The notes below the pieces were generated by a model. That model was given only the letters and a program-made list of their open reading frames with translations, did no database searches and was not told the DNA's origin. This document shows, in pieces, positions 57,498 through 64,000 of a stretch of DNA of 64,000 bases. Made by a program: the position numbers and the translations under genes. Positions within the stretch are counted from its first letter, which is position 1, and every line of letters begins with the position of its first letter. Where the stretch lies: contig NC_072812.1 of NCBI RefSeq assembly GCF_003013715.1, positions 186,001 to 250,000 on the forward strand, given 5' to 3'. The DNA comes from Candidozyma auris. Its lineage: Eukaryota; Ascomycota; Pichiomycetes; Serinales; Metschnikowiaceae.

Positions 57498-60428
57498 ATG
57501 CACATTATCAAACTACCGTGGCTAGGCCACAGAGGTATGTTCATATCTCAAGCTACGTACCTGTTGAAAGCTTACTAACAACTAGCGGAAAACAAGTTCA
57601 TTGAGTGCTATGCCATCAGTGTCAATCACAATGGTACCAAGGTCGCTACCGGAGGACTAGATGGAAACGTCAAGATATGGGACACCCAACTGATTCTACG
57701 ATACAAGAACTACAAAGAAGAGGATGAGAAAAAAGGTGACCCTAGTGACCGCATGGACATCATTGAACTGTCCCATAACCTTAAAAGGCCCATCGCGTCA
57801 ATGTCCCGACACAACGGTGCGGTGACATGCGTGAAATTCTCGCCAGACGGCAAGTTTCTAGCATCTGGTTCCGACGACAAGATCGTGCTCATTTGGGAGA
57901 AGGATGAGGAACTGACAAACAGGCCAAAGCAGTTTGGAGAGACCGAGGCTGACTTGGAGCATTGGATGGTGCGCAAGAGGCTAGTGGCCCACGACAATGA
58001 TGTTCAGGACATTTGCTGGTCGCCAGATGGGTCATTATTAATCACGGTAGGGTTAGACCGCTCGATTATTATATGGAGTGGGACAACTTTTGAGAGAATA
58101 AAGAGGTACGATATCCACCAGTCGATGGTCAAAGGTATTGTTTTCGATCCAGCTAACAAGTTCTTCGCTACAGCCTCTGACGATCGAACGGTGAGAATTT
58201 TTCGGTACTCTAGAAAAGTCAACGATGTATCTGCTAACAATTATGAGTTCCAGGTGGAGCACATTGTCATGGACCCATTCAAGAAATCGCCTCTCACGTC
58301 ATACTTTCGCAGAATGTCGTGGTCGCCTGACGGTCAACATATTGCAGTGCCAAATGCAACAAATGGCCCAGTGACTGCTGTAGTCATCATCAATAGAGGC
58401 AACTGGGCTACAGATGTCACGCTTATTGGTCATGAAGCTCCCTGTGAGGTTTGCTCCTTTTCTCCAAGACTATTTCGCCTGGATGATGGGAAGAAAGATA
58501 AGTATATGACTATTTTGGCAACAGGTGGACAGGATAGAACACTAGCTATATGGAGCACCGGTTGCACAAAGCCCTTGGTCGTGGCAGAAGAGATTGTGGG
58601 AAATGCGATCACAGATATCTGCTGGGCGCCCGATGGTCAGTCTCTATTTTTGACTTCTCTAGACGGTTCAGTTACTTGTGTCATGTTCGAGGAGAATGAG
58701 TTTGGTGAAGTTGTGGCCGAGGATGTCAATGACTCTCAATTGCTACGGTACGGAGGCGACAGAGAGCTGGCAGTCTTTGCAGAAAGCACCGAGCAACTCG
58801 AGCTCGAGGCACTTGCAACTGCTGAGGGTAGAATTGTCACTCCGCGTCAGATTACACCGAAGCCCGAAAGTAAGCTGAGAACTGATGATGACTTTACCAC
58901 AGCGCCATCCACACCTCAACGACCTAAGGATAATGATCCTTCTCCAAAAAAAATTAACAATCTCACTCAAACGGTTAGAATCACTAAGGACGGTAAAAAG
59001 AGAGTTGCTCCAATGCTAATTTCATCCTCCTCTGCTACAACAAAGCCTAGCTCTCTATTGCAACCCGTATCGAAAGGGGCAAAAAAGTTTGATATCAGTA
59101 ACAAACTTTCTCAAACACCGTACCATTTACCGCGTTTGGGGGTCCAGACTAGTGTTCATGGACTAAGGAAACGTGATCAAAGAACGGGAGACACAGAGCA
59201 GAGGAGTAACGAGGACCCAGATAACGATAATGAGGATATTGGCTTAGATGACATCACCACTGTTGGGACAAGCCAAACAGGTGTTTCCTACCGAAAGCAA
59301 GCGAAAAGATATAGAAGATGGCTCATGATTCACAAGTACCCGACGCCGTTTAAATATATTTCTGATTTGCCCAATGTGCTATTCAGAAACGCTGCCGCAA
59401 TGAATCACGAACTTGGCAATCTACTTCAGAAAAAAGATCTCACCAGCACTCAAGAATTGATTAATCCTTCCTCCATTGATGCAATAGATGAAAATATTCT
59501 TTTTCAGGTTGTTGTGCAATCCATACAGCACGTATCCGGATCGCTGAGAGACGAATTACTTGATGAAGTTTTGAATGGTGATAATGATCAACTTGTGACG
59601 TCGCTTGTGGAGATCAGAAACGGTACTGCCTGGCCTGAGGATGACGACTCAGTAAATGTGGACCTTGGGCAAAGGTTGGACTTTCAGGATCCAACCCAAG
59701 TTATCGTCACAAATGACGTTAGAGATGGACAAAGAACCTATATTCTTTATTTCCTGTTTAGAATACAGCAAGTCATTCCAATCATTTTGGAATCATGTCT
59801 TCACCTTTATGTGTTGATCTCCTTTGATGGCGCTCTTCAGTTTATTCGAGCTGAGACTGGAAGCTACATAACACCCCTTCTTGAACTTGGAAGCAACGTT
59901 ATTTTTTCCAAGCAACGCGGTCCCCACATCTTAGTTCTCACAAGCTCAGGTCTCATATACATGTGGCATTTGCTGACCAACGGAGGGCATAGACTAAAGG
60001 TTATACTCAGTGGCGAATCAATAGCATCAGTTCTTAATAGTGAGACAAACCTCCCCAAGGTCGATCCTGAGGCTGTCAAGAGAGGTGAGTTTCCATCCGT
60101 GGTTGTCGATGTCGTCAAATCAATTGATGTTGATGCATCAGACGGAATGCCATATATAATCATGACACACTCAAACTCTGTCTACAAGTTTTCCCTCGAA
60201 ATGAGAGTGTGGTTGAAAGTTGTCGATCCTTGGTATTTCTTAGCGTTGACTGAAGCAGAGGTTTACCTGAGGAGCCCAATCTTTCAGAACCTTTTACGAA
60301 AGACTTACACGAACACTCAGGAATTGGTAGAGAGGGGACAACAAAGTAGGTATACATTTGACGAAGATAATGATGAGCTCAAGCGCACCATGCAAGAGCG
60401 ATTTAAAGAACTTGTGGAGTTATGCTAA
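57498..60428 (+). CDS. HIR1: Histone chaperone subunit Hir1
   Basis: I join exon 1 (57498-57534) to exon 2 (57586-60428), giving 959 residues. The 51-nt intron has GTATGT at the donor and TACTAACAACTAG at the acceptor and splits a codon after its first base. Exon 1 supplies MHIIKLPWLGHR, matching the conserved start of HIRA proteins. Seven WD repeats span about 15-390 (ATGGLDGNVKIWD, LASGSDDKIVLIW, TVGLDRSIIIW and so on), with a family-typical insert PNATNGPV. A linker and the HIRA C-terminal region follow. Hir1 with Hir2, Hir3 and Hpc2 deposits H3-H4 outside S phase and represses histone genes. Residue 48, coded by CTG, aligns with Ser in S. cerevisiae Hir1 as I recall it. Confidence 0.95.
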
Positions 60429-60469
60429 ATTTAGTTTATCACAATGGTTTTGATATATTACAATGATGG

Positions 60470-61084
60470 TTACTCCTTTTTTTGACGAGCTGCGTTGGAC
60501 TCAGGCTGGGCAACTGGTTTCGGCACCAGTGGGCTAAGGTAAAACAGAACAATCTGCGCAATACCATCCAATACCCAATTCACTGCCATCATCCAGATTG
60601 TCAAGCCCACACCACCAGTGGTGATGAAAGGTAAGGCAAGAACCCATTCGAGGTAGTGGGGAAGCACTCCCTGAGGGAAATAAAATAAGATGGCCTTACG
60701 ATACCATACACGCGAGAACCAAATAGGAGCAGCGGTGCAAAGGGAAATGGCAACACCGATGGCCTTTGTAAGTTTCAATTTTTCAGAAGAGACAGCCTCC
60801 GTCAAAGCAGCGACCTCACTGTTAACCTTGTCGAACTGGCGATTGAGCTTAGTCCATTTTGCATATTCATCCTGAGCACTTATAGACTTCCTTTGTTTGT
60901 TTATCTCGATTAATTGTTCTCTCTTCTGTTTTAGTTCCACGAACTCGGACTTGCTCGCAACGTTGGTGTAGAGATTCCAGACGTAGCTCTCGATTTTAGC
61001 CTTGCCAATGGCGTTGACGATTGTTTTCAATAGAAGCGCCACAAACACAAACACGAGAATGCTTGAGGGCTTCAAGTCAAGCAT
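60470..61084 (-). CDS. GET1: GET complex subunit Get1
   Basis: The 204-residue product matches Get1/WRB. A membrane segment lies near 7-26 (SSILVFVFVALLLK), followed by a cytosolic coiled coil (about 45-105) rich in Lys, Glu and Gln. Two further membrane segments lie at about 110-130 and 155-185. Get1 with Get2 forms the ER receptor that takes tail-anchored proteins from the ATPase Get3; the coiled coil opens Get3. The start is the ATG at 61084. The gene converges on HIR1 with 41 bp between stops and is divergent from CKB1, so GET1-CKB1-JAC1 stand in the S. cerevisiae order. Confidence 0.93.
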   Translation of the reverse strand: MLDLKPSSILVFVFVALLLKTIVNAIGKAKIESYVWNLYTNVASKSEFVELKQKREQLIEINKQRKSISAQDEYAKWTKLNRQFDKVNSEVAALTEAVSSEKLKLTKAIGVAISLCTAAPIWFSRVWYRKAILFYFPQGVLPHYLEWVLALPFITTGGVGLTIWMMAVNWVLDGIAQIVLFYLSPLVPKPVAQPESNAARQKKE

Positions 61085-61333
61085 ATTGTTCAAGCAGTTT
61101 TAGGGGACGGACAAAGATGAACACCTTTATAGCTGATGCGGTTACCAGTGCTTCCACCGAATGGCTGCGCACGTGAGCACAAAAGCCTGACGTGCGAGCA
61201 TCCAATTTTTACATCCTCCCTGGCCCATCTAAAATGAGGAATCCATCCACCTTAGCCGCAAAACACTGATACCAGAGCACTTTCCTTGCACACCCACCAT
61301 CCCCTCTTTCATCATCAAGACATCGTAACGGCC

Positions 61334-62221
61334 ATGTCTAGTGATCCAGAGGATGATTATGTTCCATGGATCCAGCAGTTTTGCGAGGCATTTGGCCACG
61401 ACTACTTTGTACCTGTAACTCAGGACTTCATAGAGGACGACTTCAACTTGACGGGTCTATCGCTGCAAGTGCCCTACTACAGAGAGGCTCTCTATACAAT
61501 ATTGGACTACCAGGTGGAAACTGCCGAGGACAACAATGGTAGCGGCGGTAGTGGGCTAAACTCTGCCGGTAACAGTGGAACAGGCTCCTCCCTGAACGGG
61601 GGGAAGGGCAAGAACGACTTACCCAACAAGGCATTGCTCTCCCACTCGGCAGAGCTCTTGTATGGGCTTATACATGCTCGTTATATCATCTCCAAAGGCG
61701 GACTAACCGCAATGGCTAGTAAATTTGAGAGATCTGAGTTTGGTATCTGCCCTAGGTACTACTGTGATGGCATGCACCTTATTCCTGTCGGTGCCACCGA
61801 CATTCCCGGGCAAGAGACGGTACGTTTGTACTGCCCATGCTGTAACGACATATACTTGCCTCTGAGCTCTCGGTACTTGAACATTGACGGTGCGTATTTC
61901 GGCACAACATTTCCCGGCTTGCTTGTTAAAATGTTCCCTGAAATCGAGAACCAGTGCAAACTAAGAATTAACAAAGTCAATCAAGACAATTTTGGCTTGC
62001 GTTTGTTTGGTTTTCGCATCCACGAGTCCAGTGCAAGCGGGCCTCGTATGAAGTGGTTACGACAGTTTCCAGTTGGTGCAGAAGAGAAGAAGGAGTTTGA
62101 CGAATGCGAGCTCACTATACCAGCTGATAATGACAGTGACTGCGACATCACTGCTTCTGAAGAGGGTCAAGTCGATGTCGATGTTGATGACGACAAAACG
62201 ATGGCCAGTGATGGAATGTAA
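61334..62221 (+). CDS. CKB1: Casein kinase II regulatory subunit Ckb1
   Basis: The 295-residue product is a CK2 beta subunit. The N-terminal helix WIQQFCEAFGHDYF, IEDDFNLTGL and a zinc ribbon (CPRYYC and LYCPCC) that forms the beta dimer are present, as is ISGPRMK-like SGPRMKWLRQFP. A Gly/Ser/Asn-rich insert (about 75-100) replaces the acidic loop at this place in S. cerevisiae Ckb1. The C-terminus is strongly acidic. The insert and position between GET1 and JAC1 favour Ckb1 over Ckb2. The subunit stabilises CK2 and directs it to substrates. The start is the ATG at 61334, with a plain AT-neutral leader upstream. Confidence 0.93.
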   Translation: MSSDPEDDYVPWIQQFCEAFGHDYFVPVTQDFIEDDFNLTGLSLQVPYYREALYTILDYQVETAEDNNGSGGSGLNSAGNSGTGSSLNGGKGKNDLPNKALLSHSAELLYGLIHARYIISKGGLTAMASKFERSEFGICPRYYCDGMHLIPVGATDIPGQETVRLYCPCCNDIYLPLSSRYLNIDGAYFGTTFPGLLVKMFPEIENQCKLRINKVNQDNFGLRLFGFRIHESSASGPRMKWLRQFPVGAEEKKEFDECELTIPADNDSDCDITASEEGQVDVDVDDDKTMASDGM

Positions 62222-62483
62222 GATAATGCTGGTGACCCATTCCGATCCCTTTCTTAGTTTGATTATATTCTGTGGAACACAGTTCCTGACTACTGTACTA
62301 TACACCTGATGAAGCTGACAAGCAAGGTGGCTATCCTTCATATTTCATCAGGACCACGGTGCTCCTTCGGCATACGCTACATAGGCCATATAGGCGCTGG
62401 CTGCAACTGGCTTGGCCAGTTTCCAAATACATAAGAAACTCGTTTGGCTGAATTAATTAGTCTGCTATACGTAGAATGAGAAA

Positions 62484-63203
62484 TCAGTGCGTCAATAGAA
62501 CAGGCTTACCTGGCTCCCACTCTTTGATGCCATTTGCGATGTTCATCCAGTACTTCAATCTGATGGTCTCTATCAAAATGGCATTCCAATGAATCGGCTC
62601 CGTCCTGAACAACTTGTCCAATTTTTCCTCGCTTTCTCTAATCCTCTCATCGTTCTCAGCAGATAATGGCTCCAAATCAGCCTCGGTAGCAGCCATCTCA
62701 AGTGATTCGTGTGCTTCAAGCACTGTCATGAGAAGCATCTTATAGTCTAATGAGTACTCAGAAGACTGCTCCTGGAATTTAGCGATAAGCTCTTTCGAAA
62801 CCTCATCTTGTGTGATATCAAGTTTTTCTGGATGTTGAGTTCTGACGAGATAAGCTGCTCTAGTATAAGGATTTCTGATGGTTGAGTAAGCACTATTTAG
62901 AAGCGAGGAGATCTGATTGTCGCTTGTGGCCTTTTCACCATTGCTATTTTGTATTGATGCAGACCCTACAATGATGTCTGGATGGTTTTCACTCTGGAGG
63001 CCCCGATGCTCCCGTCTCAATTGTCTCTCGTTGATGATGAATGAGTCCTTCGGCGGTCCTCCATTTGGAAAAGTTCTTGGGTATAGCTCGAAGTAGTTTT
63101 TCACATGTGTGGCATACTGGCGTGCTCCACCCAACATGAGTCTCAGTTGCAATGCATGGGGCCATCTAGTGAAGCGCCACATAGCAAGAAGAGTGTGTTG
63201 CAT
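62484..63203 (-). CDS. JAC1: Mitochondrial J-protein Jac1 (HscB)
   Basis: The 239-residue product has a J domain with H74-P-D in NHPDIIVG and the C-terminal HscB helical domain that binds the Isu scaffold (KMLLMTVLEAHESLE and the final helices). Jac1 stimulates the Hsp70 Ssq1 during Fe-S cluster transfer from Isu1 in the mitochondrial matrix. The N-terminus is basic and hydrophobic (MWRFTRWPHALQLRLML), a good presequence. The ATG at 63203 or the one seven codons later could start the protein. The J domain carries an insertion of Ser/Asn-rich residues after HPD, common in fungal Jac1. It converges on CKB1 with 262 bp between stops. Confidence 0.92.
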   Translation of the reverse strand: MQHTLLAMWRFTRWPHALQLRLMLGGARQYATHVKNYFELYPRTFPNGGPPKDSFIINERQLRREHRGLQSENHPDIIVGSASIQNSNGEKATSDNQISSLLNSAYSTIRNPYTRAAYLVRTQHPEKLDITQDEVSKELIAKFQEQSSEYSLDYKMLLMTVLEAHESLEMAATEADLEPLSAENDERIRESEEKLDKLFRTEPIHWNAILIETIRLKYWMNIANGIKEWEPGKPVLLTH

Positions 63204-64000
63204 GCGGTTTCGGTGTGCCTTCGGAATATGTGGGGGGATATCGAAGCGGTCTAAGTACAGTACGGATGAAAGCTACCAAGGGTAGCAGAAGGTGATTATG
63301 AGCAAAGTTACGGACCTGGTGTACATGCTTTATGATATAATTGTCTCTGAGATGCATTTCGTAGTCCTTCAGATTTTTTTTTTTTTTCAGTTCACCTATT
63401 GGGCTTTAATGAGCTCAGCGTAAGCTGACTGGCAATGGCAACTAGTTATAATGCACTTGTGCTTTCAATTGGTGTAGAGAGGCACACTACCATTATTACC
63501 TATTCGAAAGTCACAACACCTCTAAAGGTAGCTACTTGAATTTCACTTCCTCTCTTAAGGTATCTGCTTGATTTGTTGCTCTCTTTAATTGTGCTGTTTC
63601 GTGAGTGGACCGTTGAAATTTGAGGACCGGCTGAACTTGTACGTTCTTTTTTTTCGCAGCCAGTGTTGACCACATGAAAACTCCTTAGTTGAAACGACGA
63701 GTACATCAATAAAGTATAATTCTTTTTTGAGTGTATAAGCAGGTATTGTAAGTGGAAGTGGAGAACAAACTCAATTTTCCTTACTTGGGGTACCAGGTGA
63801 TGACTTCCTTGTAGATCCTTCGAAGTCTACGAAGCTACCCTCACCTATTATGATAGTAAATGGTGAAGCTAATCGCCCAACAATATGGTCGCAACAGTGT
63901 AGTGGATACATATCTATTGTCTAGTCCTCACTTGAAGAATTTCATATTCCTAATACGAAACGACCCCAAAGATGGCTCCATTGCACTCATTTGAAGCGGC
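63204..64000. other. Right-edge intergenic region
   Basis: About 800 bp beyond the JAC1 start. It holds T-runs near 63369-63388 and 63646-63654, an exact copy of the recurring 13-bp word, and a TATA-like TATAAGC at 63734-63740. A 44-codon frame from the ATG at 63860 to a TGA at 63992-63994 looks protein-like but is too short to judge at the window edge. Confidence 0.4.
63652..63664 (+). repeat. Intergenic 13-mer TTTCGCAGCCAGT, copy 4
   Basis: An exact copy directly after a T-run, about 450 bp upstream of JAC1 and on the opposite strand to it. Confidence 0.6.

Noticed and set aside
63860..63994. 44-codon frame beginning MVKLIAQQYGRN at the right edge
   Set aside because: Protein-like, but short, closed by a TGA just before the edge, and without splice signals; it could be judged only with more sequence.
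1..64000. Transposon, retroelement, CRISPR array, viral remnant or recently transferred segment
   Set aside because: I saw no transposase or reverse-transcriptase frame, long terminal repeats, regular repeat-spacer pattern or abrupt composition change.

Overview
This is a 64 kb piece of a budding-yeast nuclear chromosome. It is gene-dense, its genes are mostly uninterrupted and sit on both strands, it carries two tRNA genes, and the few introns are tiny with TACTAAC-type branch points. A complex I subunit gene (absent from Saccharomyces), a GPI-anchored superoxide dismutase-like gene and the way CTG codons are used all point to the CUG-Ser clade (Candida/Clavispora/Meyerozyma relatives). In CDH1, none of the eight in-frame CTG codons falls on a leucine that I recall as conserved. 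Proteins here should therefore be translated with the alternative yeast code (CTG = Ser). I cannot fix the species from the sequence alone.

Layout. 1-7178: end of an unknown gene, UBX5, KSP1, and a zinc-cluster regulator that starts with a mini-exon. 7378-10265: a DUF1479 oxygenase-like gene divergent from the regulator, then a GRE2-type reductase. 10384-18729: RTT10, ILS1 and a TilS-type tRNA(Ile) lysidine synthetase. 19033-25982: TAF2 and VPS9. 26338-26685: tRNA-Leu(CAA) and tRNA-Lys(UUU). 27104-36643: a small cupin, CDC37, NAB3, a YMR315W-type oxidoreductase, SEC20, NGL2 and MOB1. 36784-43625: an unknown two-exon gene, IRC19, an unknown small gene, a surface SOD-like protein, ISA1 and FRA1. 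43626-45114: the largest gene-free stretch. 45115-52849: KAP122, RFA1, STR3 and the complex I 24-kDa subunit. 53810-63203: CDH1, ARO8, HIR1, GET1, CKB1 and JAC1.

The content is mainly housekeeping: tRNA charging and modification (ILS1, RTT10, TilS), transcription and chromatin (TAF2, NAB3, HIR1), cell cycle (CDH1, MOB1, RFA1, CKB1), Hsp90 and membrane traffic (CDC37, SEC20, GET1, VPS9, KAP122), Fe-S and mitochondrial biology (ISA1, FRA1, JAC1, IRC19, complex I) and amino-acid metabolism (STR3, ARO8). GET1-CKB1-JAC1 and FRA1-ISA1 keep the order and orientation that I recall from S. cerevisiae.

The less ordinary signals are these: four identical copies of a 13-bp intergenic word (TTTCGCAGCCAGT); four introns with almost no space between branch point and 3' splice site; three perfect Gcn4-type sites upstream of ILS1; a repeated GATCCCCCAC element; the regulator/DUF1479 divergent pair; and a SOD-like protein with Ile where the family usually has a copper-bridging His. 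I saw no transposon, CRISPR array, virus remnant or obviously transferred segment.
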